Source: Pezizomycotina sp. ARF18
Taxonomy: Eukaryota; Ascomycota
Reading direction: 5' to 3'
Assembly (NCBI GenBank): GCA_002224055.1
Contig: AZLU01000044.1
Location: 97,665-161,664, forward strand
Length of the DNA stretch: 64,000 nucleotides
Both the position numbers and the translations under genes were made by a program. How positions within the stretch are numbered: position 1 is the stretch's first letter; each line of letters begins with the position of its first letter. Shown here one piece after another: positions 25,708 through 37,479 of the stretch. A model generated the notes under the pieces. That model ran no database searches, was not told the origin of the DNA, and worked only from the letters and a program-made list of their open reading frames with translations.

Positions 25708-28700
25708 ATGACCTGGCAACCGCAGAGGAGCCGTTGAGGCAGCTGGGGACATACCTCAACGACACCCTCGGCGCTGATAAACAGGCTCGAGATCATGCAA
25801 CGGAGGTAAGCTGCTACTTAGCTTATTCATATCGCTTAGATGACCCCTCAGTGCCCCCCCTCCCCCTCACCCAGCCAATAACTCAAAGAAGCGCTTCGTA
25901 TCATGGTGACTGTTATTTTCACCAAAAAATTAAAGTCTCTGGAGCTATTAGTGGCCTTTCTGATCTTCTTAATCAGTATCGCATTTGATTTTTTGAACGA
26001 CTTTTTCTAACCTGTCCCAAAATGTTTTAGATGCTGCTGCAAGCTAAGAAGTCGCCAGACATCATCAACTACCTCTGCTACCTCTTCCTACACCTCTCGC
26101 CTGCCAACGCGCCTTCGATACCTCAGAGCAATATCTTGAGCGTCCGTTCCGCGGCTTCCCTCATGTTGAAGAACCAGCTCGAACCGTCGTGGCCGGGCAT
26201 GACGCAAGACGGCCAAAATTTCATCAAAGAGTCGTCATTGCAGGGATTGTCGGACCCAACGAGCAGATCCGGAGGCTAGCAGGAATATCATCACCGAGAT
26301 TGTTCGGGTAGGCAAAATCCTGCCTGGCCAGACGTCCTCACACGGTTGATCGGCTTGTAGAGGGGACAGACCGAAACGGCGCGACTGTTCGCCCGAGACG
26401 AGGGAGAGTGCTATGAATGCTCTTGGCAAAGTCTGCGAGGACAACAGGAAGAGCCTAGACCAAAGAATACAACGCCACAAACCTTTGAATTACTTGATAC
26501 CCAAGCTCCTCGAGCTGAACGGGGAGCCCGATCGCCAACGTTCGAGTTACGCCCTCGCCTCCATCAATTTGTTCATTCCTGCAAAATCCGATGCCATTAT
26601 GGATAATCTGGATAACGTGTTGGACGTGCTGTTCCGTCTCGCGACCGACGAGTCCGACCAAGTGCGCAGGAGTGTCTGTCGCGCGATTGTCCAAATCGTG
26701 GACATCCGCGCTGACAAATAGCACCGCACCTGGGAGGTATTGTTGCTACATGGTTACGATGCAGAGAGGAAGCCCGATACAACGGAAGCGCGGACGTCGC
26801 CTGGAGGCAGCCGAATTTTGGCTCACTATCGAGAGAACGAGCAAGTTAGCAAAATGCTCGGACCTTACCTCCAGAAGATCATCCCAACGCTCCTGACAGC
26901 ATGGTGTATAGCGAGGAAGACGTCATTAGGCTAAGTGGGGATGACGATGATGCTGACAAGAGGACAAAGAAGAGGACCTCAAACCGGTATTCGCTAAATC
27001 CAAGCAAGCTCGGCATTGAACGGTGAAATGGCACCCATGGATGAACCGAGCGGCATCGAAGAAGGAGAACTTAGTGAGGGCGAGCTGGACGAGTTCGATG
27101 AAGACTTTTTCCTGTCCGGGATGGACGATCCGAAGACAAGTGGAACCTCAGAAAGTGCTCTGCCGCAGCGCTGGACGTCTTGGCATCCGTATTCGGACAA
27201 GGGGTTTTCGAAATTATTCTCCCGTACCTGAAGAATAACCTCTTCCACCAGGAATGGCAATATCGGGAAGCCGCCGTTCTCGCGTTAGGCGCTGTGGCGG
27301 ATGGCTGCATGGAGGGTGTTACGCCGCATCTCCAGAACTCATCCCTTACCTGATTGGTCTTTTGAATGATGGCGAGGCTTTGGTTCGCCAGATCACCTGC
27401 TGGACGCTCGGGAGGTACTCCCGCTGGCGGCACAATCAGATGATCCCGAATGAAGAGTAAGTTCTTCGAGCCGATGATGGAGGGAATCCTTAACAGGATG
27501 CTCGACAACAACAAGAGGGTCCAGGAGGCAGCGGCATCGGCTTTCGCCAACCTCGAAGAGCAGACGAAGGACAGACTCACGCCTTACATCGAACCGATTG
27601 TTCGTCAATTCATCAATGCCAGGGAAGGTCAAGGATCGCAATATGTATATCCTTTACGACTGCATTCAAACGTTGGCAGAGCACGTCGGTAGAGATCTGG
27701 CAGAAAGGACATCGTAGACCTCCTTATGCCGGCTTTAATAGGAAGATGGAAAAAAGTTAAAGGATGAGAATCGGGAACTCTTCCCACTTTTGGAAGTAAG
27801 TAAAGCTCATCGTATGGTTATTTATACGCCATAAAATACTAATAGGCCGTAACAGTGCTTCTCATTTGTAGCCCAAGCCCTTGGCCACGAGTTCCAACCT
27901 TTCGCCGCGCCTATTTTCTACAGGTGCATTCACATCATTCACGCCAACCTGGAGCAAGCCGTCAAAGCCGCTACCGAACCAGAAGTATATGAATTTCCGG
28001 ACAAGGACTTCCTTGTAACAGCTTAGATCTCATGAGCGCTATTATTCAAGCCCTCGACAACGGGAGTGCCGGGCTAGTAGCCGCAGCAAGGCCGCCGTTC
28101 TTCCAGCTTCTTGGCATCTGTCTTTCGGTAACCAAAGCTCCTGATTCCACATCTAACCTTCCGTTACATGTTCTAACCGTTCTTCGTCTTTCCAACAGGA
28201 CCCAAGTAATGATGTCAAGCAATCGGCATACGCTCTATTAGGAGATTGCGCCATCTACGTTTTCCCGCAGCTGCATCCATACATTCCGCACATCATGGGA
28301 CTACTCGTTGACCAGCTGGACATGTCAAAGATCGTAGAGATGTCCTACGAAACCCGCTATAGTGTGGTTAACAACGCTTGTTGGTCCTGCGGCGAGATCG
28401 CGCTCCAGCAGGGTAAGACCACCTCCATTCTGGATACTTGTAATATATATTATATCGATCTAACCTCTTATATTTTGTCGTGTAGGAACCGGAATGGCGC
28501 CTTACGTCGACAAGCTATTCACTCGCCTCTTGGATATCATTCAAAGACCTGACATCCCGTGTCTGTCACTGAAACGCTGCTATCGCTCTTGGTAGGCTGG
28601 GCTTGGGCTCCTGCGACGAGCTTGCCCCCACCTTGAGACTTTTGCCTGGCCGTTCCTCGATGCCCTGGCGAAGGTAACGGAAACGGACGAGAAGGATACG

Positions 28701-29006
28701 GCCTTCAGGGGTTTCGTCATGGTCGTCGGAAGGAATCCGGAAGCGATGGAAAGCTGCCTGGTGGCCTTCTTCAAGGCGATAGCGCGCTATAAAAATGCTA
28801 GCAAGGAGCTGGAAAATTTATTCAAGGAGTACGTCAATATAAAAAATGGAAAACTTTACACTTCTCCAAATGTTAGATTATTTGCTAACATTGCTTGCGA
28901 AATAGGTCATGTGGGATACAAGGGTGTCATCCAAGACTTCGGTTCCTTCATGGCGGGCTTGCCGCCAGCGGACCAAGAACGCCTCCGCGCTAAATACAAC
29001 GTCTAA
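25708..29006 (+). CDS. kap104: Transportin / importin beta-2 (Kap104)
   Basis: A HEAT-repeat nuclear import receptor that carries PY-NLS cargoes such as mRNA-binding proteins through the pore under RanGTP control. Start at 25708 (MTWQP, then [18 protein letters not shown] after one frame change). Introns are about 25806-26030, 27796-27871, 28130-28198, 28412-28485 and 28830-28905. Diagnostic blocks are [40 protein letters not shown], and [17 protein letters not shown]-like residues near 28350-28400. The end, [20 protein letters not shown] ... YNV, matches the family C-terminus. A long acidic stretch at 26935-27115 (including [18 protein letters not shown]) corresponds to the Kap-beta2 acidic loop that couples Ran binding to cargo release. 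Total length (about 920 codons) fits. Numerous single-base frame changes (for example 25721, 26262, 26310, 26720, 27030, 27235, 27470, 27690 and 28580). Confidence 0.92.
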
Positions 29007-30671
29007 TATCCTTTCTTCTAGTTTATTTTACAAACTTCTATTTATCCCTATTTTTATCTTTCCTTTGGCCGTTTCATTCCGTCCTTGGGTTTTCTTTTGT
29101 TATTTGTTTATTGTTATTTTACTTAAGTGGATGCTACATGTTTTCTTCTTTACTAGCGTTTGGAAAGAGAGGGAGCTCTTATGGTTTTATTATTTATTTA
29201 TTTTTTCTTTACTGTTTTTTCAGCCATGGCAAGATTACCGCGATTCATCATGAGCAGGGGTTTACTTTTATCAGATGTCTATTTACATTATATTCGCAAG
29301 AAAAAGATATTTTTGTTTAAAAAGTAAAGAAGGAAAGCAGGCAAATGGTGGAGTTTAATATTCTCAAAGCGCAGCGCAATACTGAAGAATGAAGAACTAA
29401 TAAAAGAGATAAAGATAGCACGATGAGAAGTAATAGCAAAAAAGTACAGGAATATAATGAGCAAAATACGATAAAAAGATAATGGTAAAAAGATAATGAA
29501 ATAATGCTTTCCGGTGTAAAAGGCAAAAACAAGGCGAAATAAATGATGATATATAAAAAGTTTTTCTTTCATGAATCATGGCTGGCAAAATTTATGAAGA
29601 ATAAAAAAAGTGAGGAAGATAGCATTTGAGAATATGATACCAACGGAAAATAAAGACCTGTGTTCGCAATACGTTTATACATTTATTTCGTATTTGGAAA
29701 AAAAACTTACTCGATGGCGTACATGATGACATTCTTTTTCTTTTCTTACACTCTTATAAATTTTTTTTGGGGGCATTATTTTAACCTGTGCATATAACAA
29801 GTAGTCGAATCGCCGGTCCTTAAGATTGGCGATATATACATATACAAGTACATATATTTATTTCTTCCTTATCGTTATACTTGGACCATGAGCGCTGGTT
29901 ATACTCCATTTTCGTATATCATTTATACGATCACGGACCTTTTGGACAGTTGTCATAGATATATGAGAGGTTCACTATCCGTTTTATATTCCAGTAATAA
30001 GAAACATACCTAAATCGAGCCATGCGCATGGTGAAGGTAAGTTAGTATGAAAAAGAAAGACATGCCATACTTTCGACGATCCTTTCACACACTCTAAATC
30101 TCATGAACTAAGAATATCAAGAAGAAAAAGGCCACTGTGAAATGTTTAGGAATACAGCAGGCTCTTTAATATCATAAGGGCTGTTTAATCTACCTTGGCG
30201 TTTTAATAAGATATCGATCTCCATGATTCAACTTTCGGCTTTATAATAACTGCTTGAGTAGCGCTATACATTGGGAACCTATATATATATTTCCTTCGAC
30301 TGGGTACTATACTAATAATCTTTGAGTTAGCGTAGAGCATATAAATGGCGTTGATGGAATTATTAATAGTATAAAACTTCATTGGGAAAAGTTTGAATAT
30401 AACTCACGTTAATTATGAAATAAAAAATACTAGTGCACTAGACGTACACAAAAGACGGCAGTATCCATATTTGATAGTTAACATAGAATATAATAATACC
30501 ATATCAGGCTAGGATTATGCTTTTTAAGATCTTGATTCCTCTATTTAATCTGCAATTTGCCTCATGTATCTGTCGAAGGTGAAAAACTTAAAGCTTTGTC
30601 TCTCTCCCCTGCTCTGTGTCCAGCTTAAATACGACTACCGTGCCGCGAATATATATACTAGCTGAATTTTA
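29007..30671. other. Spacer downstream of transportin
   Basis: AT-rich, with the probable transportin 3' UTR first. Several hydrophobic short frames at 29290-29590 on the minus strand are low-complexity Phe/Ser/Leu products of TTT-rich sequence, not genes. No RNA gene recognised. Confidence 0.4.
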
Positions 30672-31032
30672 CTAGCTCTTCTTACCCTTTTCGAGGTAAC
30701 TGAGCGTATATATATGCTGGCATAGCCCTTCGTCGGTATCACATTCGCAGCCTTTTGGACAAATGCCGCAATCTAATATAATAAATATAAACTATTAGAA
30801 TTGATCTTGTACACATAGATAACACAGAGGACTAGGTGTTGGTTCGGAAATTTTGTGACTAGCTTACCATTCTTGCCGCCGTTGACTTTGGAAGACGGCG
30901 CGAAGCCACTTAGCTTTGGCCCGTCGGGGCCCGTCGGCGGGCCGGGAGACTTGGGCGGTGGCCCGGATACGCATTCGCAGACGCGAGGAGGATGAAGAAA
31001 GCTGCGATCGAGGTAAATTTGTCAAAGTACAT
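30672..31032 (-). CDS. Small Cys-rich secreted protein
   Basis: Start at 31032: MYFDKFTSIAAFFILLASAN reads as a classical signal peptide. After a one-base frame change near 30980 a mature part follows with VCECVSGPPPKSPGPPTG, a Pro/Gly-rich linker, and LSGFAPSSKVNGGKN. A donor GTAAGC at about 30867 and an acceptor at about 30772 join it to DCGICPKGCECDTDEGLC and a Lys-rich end, YLEKGKKS, stop at 30672. The product is about 85-90 residues with seven Cys, five of them in an 18-residue cluster. No family recognised. Small size, secretion signal and Cys pattern suggest an extracellular peptide or effector-like protein; that is inference. The codon joining across the intron (GAT, Asp) keeps the frame open, which supports the model. 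Confidence 0.5.
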
Positions 31033-31939
31033 TTTTCCCAGCGTGCCTTGGTAGTGCTGTTAAACTATGCGTATCAGGATTACATCGAGATGTAGATGCT
31101 TCCGATGCCTATATGTAGAGGTCCGTTATATCGTATTAATAGCAGTGCATCTCGACCTGCTATTTGTTTCACTTGATTTCATCCATGGAAATTTGTTATC
31201 TCCTAGGCGTAAATAATGACGTTGTTTTAGTTTGTCTTATATTTCGTGTTCGAGACTATAAACTTTTGGACTACATGTATAAACGTATACTTGAATGTTC
31301 TGTATATTCGATATCCTTAACATTAGGATGCATCATTAGTAGGTATATACATATATATATATATATAGCGTTAAGACTATGATATTGGCCATGGAACATT
31401 CCGGTCTGAGTCGAGAGTTGGAGACTATCATATCTCATAAATCAATACTTATTATAAATATTACTTTCTATCAAAAGTCTTATATCGCAACAGTCGATCA
31501 GCAGCTGAGCCAGTAAAGTAAACCGAATCTACATATATTAGCTTCTTCCCTTAGCTATAAAAAATGATCCTCATACTTTGAGCTTTGAAACATTCGAGAA
31601 CAAAAGAACCTGGACGAGGACTCGAATTTCATGATACGCTTAGAACAACACGTTCATAGCGCTATTACTGCTGCACGCCCTTATAAAGCTCCCCTATTTC
31701 AAAGTACGATGTGCCTAATATGTTTAAATCGACAGTCTAGCTTGCTCTGTACCTGAATAATAGCAAGAAAGGAAGAAAATTTTACTTTTACGGTAATTAT
31801 CCAGTGGAATCAATACACTCCTTGAGATGTCATCTTTCTATCAATATATTTTTTTTATTTTTTGTGATATCCTACTAATAGAAAAAGAGGAACATCTAAC
31901 ATGCTACCAGAATTTAAAACTAACGAAAAACAGCATAAT
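31033..31939. other. Spacer with AT repeats
   Basis: Noncoding-looking AT-rich DNA, including a TA dinucleotide run around 31341-31368. Contains the probable upstream region of the small secreted protein gene and the 3' flank of LHS1. Nothing else seen. Confidence 0.4.
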
Positions 31940-34900
31940 TCACAGCTCATCGTGCTTCCTCGTCGCCGTCTCCTGCTCCATATCCTCCGAAACCCTAGAA
32001 ACCTTAAGCTTCGGTCCGCTTCCGTCTTCACCACCCGTTCCGCTCGCCTTCTGCAGCTTCTCCAGCCACGCCTCGAGGGCTTCCTTATCCATATTATCAA
32101 AGTCAACATTCTCAAAGTCCTTCAAGTAATTCGGAAGGTCTACTTTAATCTTTCCCGCTTTCTGCTGGCTACCGGGCTTCTTGTTCATCAGCTTCGTTTC
32201 ATCTTGTTGATTTCTTCGGCTTTGGCGTTTACGTCCTCGACGAGGAGCGCGGGTTCTTCGTGGGATTTTAGTGCTTCTTGCGCTTTCATTTTCTCGTCGA
32301 GCCATTGGCCCACTGTCTTGCGGTGCGAATGCAGGGAGGAATCTCGTCCTTCGTGAACGGTGCGGCGTAGGCTTGGGTTTCGACTTCTTCGTCGTCCTGC
32401 TAGAAGTCGCGGTAGTAGTCGACGTCGATGACGAAGTATCTTTATCTTCTAATCATCCAATGGATCCGCAGAGCTCGGCGACGGCGCAGCTGTAGTCTCC
32501 GACGACGACACGGAAGAAGCCGCAGACTCCGCGGCTTCCTTCGCAGACTCAGCAGCCTCGGCCGCCTTGCGTTATAGCCTCGTTCTTCTCGTGCAGTTCT
32601 AGCGATGTCTCCATCATCTTGACCATAGAGTCTACCTGCGTCAGGGCCTCCCGGAGCTGCTTGACTTTTTCCGGTCGCGCAGCGGCCTGCTTCACCCGCC
32701 GCGAGATGGGTACTTCGATGTCCTTGAGCTCCTTGAGCTTCTCCTGGAAGACCTTCTGGGGGGAACCTTCGGCTTCTTTGGAGTATATCCAGTCGCTAAC
32801 TTCGGCGAGCTTAGCCTCGAGGTATCCCTTTCTTTAGATGTGGAGGCTTCGACGAAAGCATCCTGGCTGAGGTGCTCTAAGCAGCGGTAGGTGTAAGCTT
32901 CGAGGTCGTTCCTGGCTTCTTCGCGCATGTGGCGCGTCTTCTCGTCTGCGTCGAACTGCTGCAGCATCTTCTTCGAAGTCTCGAGCTGTTCTGCGGTAAA
33001 CTCCGGAGTATCAGTGCGCTTCGTCGTGAAAGCGATGTGAATCTTCTCCGTGACCATCACCGTTTCGCAGGGGTAGCTTCAGCGGTAGCAGTATCGGTAC
33101 TAGTTCCGGACTCGGAAGCTCCAGGGGCAGAAGAAGATGACGAAGCCTTCTTGTCTTCTTTCGCCTTGCTATCTTTCTTGTCTTTCTTCTCATCTTTGGC
33201 GGCCTTCTCATCCTTGAGGACCTTCTCCTTGTCATCCTTCTTTCCGAAGCCGAAGAAGCCCTTGACGTCGTCGACCTTACCTCGAGCTTGCCCTTCTTCT
33301 TCTCGACTTCGCAGCTGACTGTGCCGTCGACCACTTCCGGCAAGCCGTCCTTGTCACTCAGTCGGATCGAGAAACGGGTAGAAATCTCCGTATCTTGGCA
33401 GCCAAAGTCGGACTTCAGCTTATTAAAGGAAGCCGTAAGGTTTGTAGTCGTAATCTCATCAACTCTGACGCCACCGCTGGTAGACAGGAGAAGGTAGTAT
33501 CCGTAGCTCGCTTAAAGGGAACGAATTTGCTAACACCTATCTTCGCGGGCGGGTTGAAGAGGTTTGCGTGACCACTGCAAAATGGAAAAATTAGTTTAGC
33601 GCTTGAATTGCAAAATTTTTTGTTGGCTGCTATAGACGAATGAAACGTACCATTATCAGATCCCTCAGGTTTATATTTCAAGTCTACAGAGTATGGTAGA
33701 ACGTCCGCGATTCTGATATCCTTGACCCTAAAGTTCTTGCTCAATCCGGCAGCCCTAAATGTAGCGCCCATGACCGCAGCCTCGTCAGCGTTGACGTTCT
33801 TGGAGATCTTGGATTCGCCAACGAGGTCCTCGAGCGCCTTCTGGACGAAAGGCGTCCTGCTAGCTCCGCCAGAAATAATGACGCTGTCGAGGGTATTTAA
33901 TCCATTCAGCGAGCTTGGCGTTCGCAACAGCGTCCTTGATCGGTGCTACGATCCTGTCAAGGTACCGGCAGTTAAGTCCTCAAAGGTCGACGCTGGATCT
34001 TCCCGCTCCTGAAATCAACGTCGGGATAGATGCTCTCGATACCAGCGATAGCTCCGAATTGGCGCTGAGAATCTGTCTAACCCTCGTAGCTTCCCTCATA
34101 GCTTTGCGAACGACCTGCCGTTAAATTCCGAGACGGGCTTTCCCGTGCTCCTGCGACAGCTTCTTCCCGCCTTAGACTCTGCGAATTCGGAGAGAGGAGG
34201 TAGTCCGCCATGATCTGGTTGAGCTGGTTACCGCCGAGCGTCCTATCGTACCCAACTCCCTGTACGGTAATTTCGACGACGTTCTTCATGAACTTGCCGT
34301 AATCCTTAACGGTCTTACCGCTAATCTTTTTACGACCGTAGCCGTCGTGGAACCGGAACCCATGTCGTAGATGACGTGGTGCTCGGGGGCAGAGTCCGGG
34401 GTATACGTCCTCTGGTCGCATAGTTTAGCGCAACCGCCAGCCCATCGCTAATGAGCGTGAGGACCTTTAAACCGCTAGCTCCGCCGCTGCCGTGAGCGCG
34501 TACCGTTCCTCGGATGTGAAATACGCTGGGATTGCCATGACGCAGTCGTTTATCTTCTGCCCCGCCATAGCCTCTGCGGATTTCTTGACGGAGCTCAATT
34601 GCATGGCGATCAATTCCTCCACGGAGAACTTTTCATCGCTGGACGAGGCGACGGACTTGAACGAGACCTTGCCTTCTTTCGACGTCAGGAGCTCCAGGGC
34701 CGGGTAGCGTGCCTTGTACGTCTTTACGGCGTCGTCGGGCGAGTATATGCGTCCCCAGTAAGGGTTTTAAGTTAGGGTAGACGCTATCGGGAAACCTTGC
34801 GGCGTAATTGACGGCGTCGACGCGTACAGCCGTTCCGGAGAAGTAGCATCGGGTAAGACGGTGGATTTCGGTTTGAATGCTACGGCTGCTGCTTCTTTCC

Positions 34901-35071
34901 GTTTGGAGTCCTTGGTGAGGACGATTTCCAGAGGGATTCCAGGTTTCACCAGAGCTGCTTTGATGAATTCTGTGCCATAGTCTATGCCTATTATCGCTGC
35001 ACAGGATGCGAGGGAAGTGAAGAAAGGAGAAGGAGGGCTACTGTTGTGGACCTCGAGCTTGAGATCCACAT
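31940..35071 (-). CDS. lhs1: ER-lumen Hsp70-family chaperone LHS1 (GRP170/HYOU1)
   Basis: An atypical Hsp70 of the ER lumen, nucleotide exchange factor for Kar2/BiP and helper of protein translocation. The ATG at 35071 gives MWISSSRSTTVALLLL, the start of a signal peptide; one frame change then leads to SLASCAAIIGIDYGTEFIKA, the first phosphate-binding motif of the Hsp70 ATPase. Further ATPase motifs are VGYDRTLGGNQLNQIMADYL (about 34230) and LDSVIISGGASRTPFVQKAL (about 33880). An intron lies at 33574-33650. The second half is a charged, extended GRP170-type C-terminal region with long Lys/Glu/Ala tracts. The last residues are KHDEL at 31940-31957, a fungal ER retrieval signal. Length (about 1,000 codons) is right. 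Many one-base frame changes (for example 34740, 34430, 34340, 34140, 33990, 33920, 33520, 33290, 32900 and 32560). Confidence 0.92.
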
Positions 35072-35671
35072 TGTCGTGGTGGTGTAATTGTCGTTTTTGT
35101 TGTCGTCAAGGAATGTGAGGAAGATGGAAAGTAGGTAAATGAAGGTAGAAAAAGGCCTTAAGGGTGGAGGGTTTTCTAATTAATGAAGCCTAGAGCTTAA
35201 GCTGCCAGGATATAGCTGGCGTTCCACAGCTGCAAAGCTACTCCAAATCAAAAAGTCGTCGAATAACAGAAAACGAGAGAATTTTAGAGCCACTACAGCA
35301 ATACCAATACAATATACGAAATATACGTCTTCTCGAATAATGGTTTAGAGTTCAATTCATTATTGCTGGAGATTCATGTAGACTGTTGGGCCTTTTATGC
35401 GGTCCTCACTTTTTTTATGTGGGCGCTTTTTTTGACATTCTGGCCAGATTTACAGTTTCATCGCAGATAGAAAAACACCACCATTAGACTATTTCCGAGC
35501 AGATGAAGCCACGATTTTTCATACAGGAATTGGCAGCAAACAGCAATAATAACAACTGCAGTAATGTAATTCTGTATATATCATTCGTATATCTGTACAA
35601 TTTTTTCCCTGCCTTATTCTTTCTTGTTCAACCTACCGCTTGAAAGACACAGCTGCTTCTTCTGCGTGGAG
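35072..35671. other. LHS1 upstream region
   Basis: Start of the 1.2 kb spacer between the divergently transcribed LHS1 and RNR inhibitor genes. No coding frame supported and no convincing unfolded-protein or heat-shock element found by eye. Confidence 0.4.
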
Positions 35672-35924
35672 TGAGTCGATCCGGATCACAACGGCGATAA
35701 TTTCGACATCACGTGACCGTCTACATTCATTTGCGTTCTGTGGGAACTAGGCTGAAAGAGGTAATTTATTTTTCTTTTTTCTCCTTTTCCTGAATTCTTA
35801 CTGGAGGGATTGTTAGCAACCTTTTTTGTTCCTTGGTCAATGGTCAATCAAACAAACCTTTCTATCCATCCCCCACCGTTATCGTCATCCAATCTCCCTC
35901 ATCCATTCCATCTATCACCTATCA
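35672..35924. repeat. Tandem duplication, copy A (about 253 bp)
   Basis: Begins TGAGTCGATCCGGATCACAA and contains the palindrome TCACGTGA at 35709-35716, then GGCTGAAAGAGG, CTCCTTTTCCTGAATTC and a TTGGTCAAT element. It is followed at once by a near-identical copy in the same orientation. The two copies differ mainly by short indels in runs. Confidence 0.85.
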
Positions 35925-36173
35925 TGAGTCGATCCGGATCACAACGAGCTATAACTTTCGAACATCACGTGACCGTCTAACATCATTTTTGCGTTCTGGT
36001 GGACTAGGCTGAAAGAGGTAAATTTTTTTCTTTTTTTCTCCTTTTCCTGAATTCTTACTGGAGGGGGATTGTTAGCAACCTTTTTTTTCCTTGGTCAATC
36101 AAACAAACCTTTCTATCCATCCCCCAACCGTTATCGTATCCAATCTCCCATCATTCCATCTATCCCTATACAA
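35925..36173. repeat. Tandem duplication, copy B (about 249 bp)
   Basis: Second copy of the unit at 35672-35924, with TCACGTGA at 35965-35972. It lies about 100 nt upstream of the RNR inhibitor start codon, so it is part of that gene's promoter or leader. TCACGTGA is a bHLH (Cbf1/Pho4-type) binding palindrome. Confidence 0.85.
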
Positions 36174-36266
36174 TCATCGTCCCTCTATCATCTGCTACCA
36201 TTATTTCACAATCATCTCTCCACTACCCACTTATCGATTACAACAAGTATACCTAAAGTAAAAGAA

Positions 36267-37017
36267 ATGAAGTCCTCCAAATCCTCCAAATCCTCCAAAA
36301 GCGTGCCCCGACCAAACTACTAACACCCGCCATAACCGGCTGTTTCCGCCTCACGGTCACTCACGAAACGCTCCTCCAACGCACCACCACCACCACCACC
36401 ACCGATAACATTGAATCAACCCTCGCTCCCGAGTCCACTCAAAGGTCACTATTACAAAGTCGGTATGCGCGTCCGAAAATCCTCGCCGAGGGATACAAAT
36501 CCACTATTACAGGAGTTTAACAGCGGTGACGATTCCTACAGTACGCTAAATCCGGAAATCAATCGGGAAGCTTACTACAACTAACCGCGGGCTGAAGAGC
36601 CGGAGTCGTTAACCATTCCAGGAGTCCGGGGTTCCGCGGAAACGAAGGGTTGAAGATTCGGATTCTGAAGATGAAGAGTCGCAGGGGGTAGTGCAAATAG
36701 GGCGGGATCGGTACGAATATGTTAGATTACCGGGCGGACGGGTACGTCGTGAGAAAGGGAGTGCAGTTACCGCTACGACTTTTCTGCCCGCGCCGAGCGA
36801 GTTCGTTCCGGGACGGGGTGGCATAGGCAGGGATTAGTCCGCGCCGAGACACGGACACGGAAGAAGGGGAGTTTCCATATGAGTGTTCCGAGGGGGATAT
36901 CTACGTTGGTATTGGGGAAGGTGGTGGCGGAGGAGGGGTATGGCGATGGACGTCGAAATGAGTGATGATTTTGGGGAGGCGAGCTTTTTGAGGCCGGCGA
37001 CAGAGTTTGGGAGGTAA
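36267..37017 (+). CDS. Ribonucleotide reductase inhibitor (Spd1/Dif1-like)
   Basis: A small, probably disordered regulator that restrains ribonucleotide reductase, by analogy with fission yeast Spd1 and budding yeast Dif1. Start at 36267 with a Ser/Lys repeat (MKSSKSSKSSKSVPRP), then a PAITGCF motif and a Thr tract from an ACC repeat (36384-36404). The family core follows as GMRVRKS-LAEGYKS near 36460-36500. A middle section, EDSDSEDEESQG, then DRYEYVRLPGGRVR, leads to the diagnostic C-terminus DDFGEASFLRP and a stop at 37015-37017. No intron is evident. Frame changes occur near 36310, 36440, 36500-36620 and 36840-36900. The tandem E-box duplication lies just upstream. The family call rests on the core and the C-terminal motif, recalled from family knowledge, so confidence is moderate. 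Confidence 0.65.
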
Positions 37018-37479
37018 AGAAGAGGAGTTTTTTGTTTATTTTTGATACTAAAATCTTGGGGATGTTTGTACAAGTGTAGTTATATTATGCGGTATGCATT
37101 TTGGGATATGAGGAGTTCTATTTCCTTGCAGTTTCTTTCGGTGTACTATTTTATGGATTTCTTTTTTGGTGGTATATTTGCTTTTGGCGTTTCTTTGTTC
37201 AAGTATATTCTTGCGAGCTGTTTCTACTCGGTGCGTTCAATTACTACATCTAAGTCGATGCTCAAAAAAAAAAAAAAAAAAAAAAAAGGCCATATATGAT
37301 TGTATCCTTATTTCCCTTTGCTTCTCTTGACTTTTTCACCGCAAGCTGTTGTATAAGTAATCGCAAAAACGATTTTGATGCAATATGTACCTATTTCTGT
37401 TTATAATTTACATGCAATACAATGGGAGTTCTCCATATATAAATAAAAAACAAAGACATCTAGAGCGATAACCTGTTCT
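37018..37479. other. Convergent 3' spacer with poly-A tract
   Basis: Spacer between the convergent RNR inhibitor and MSS51-like genes. It holds an A24 run from 37264. Nothing else identifiable. Confidence 0.4.

Noticed and set aside
29288-29588. Hydrophobic short frames resembling membrane peptides
   Set aside because: Products of TTT/AT-rich 3' flank; low complexity with no start context.
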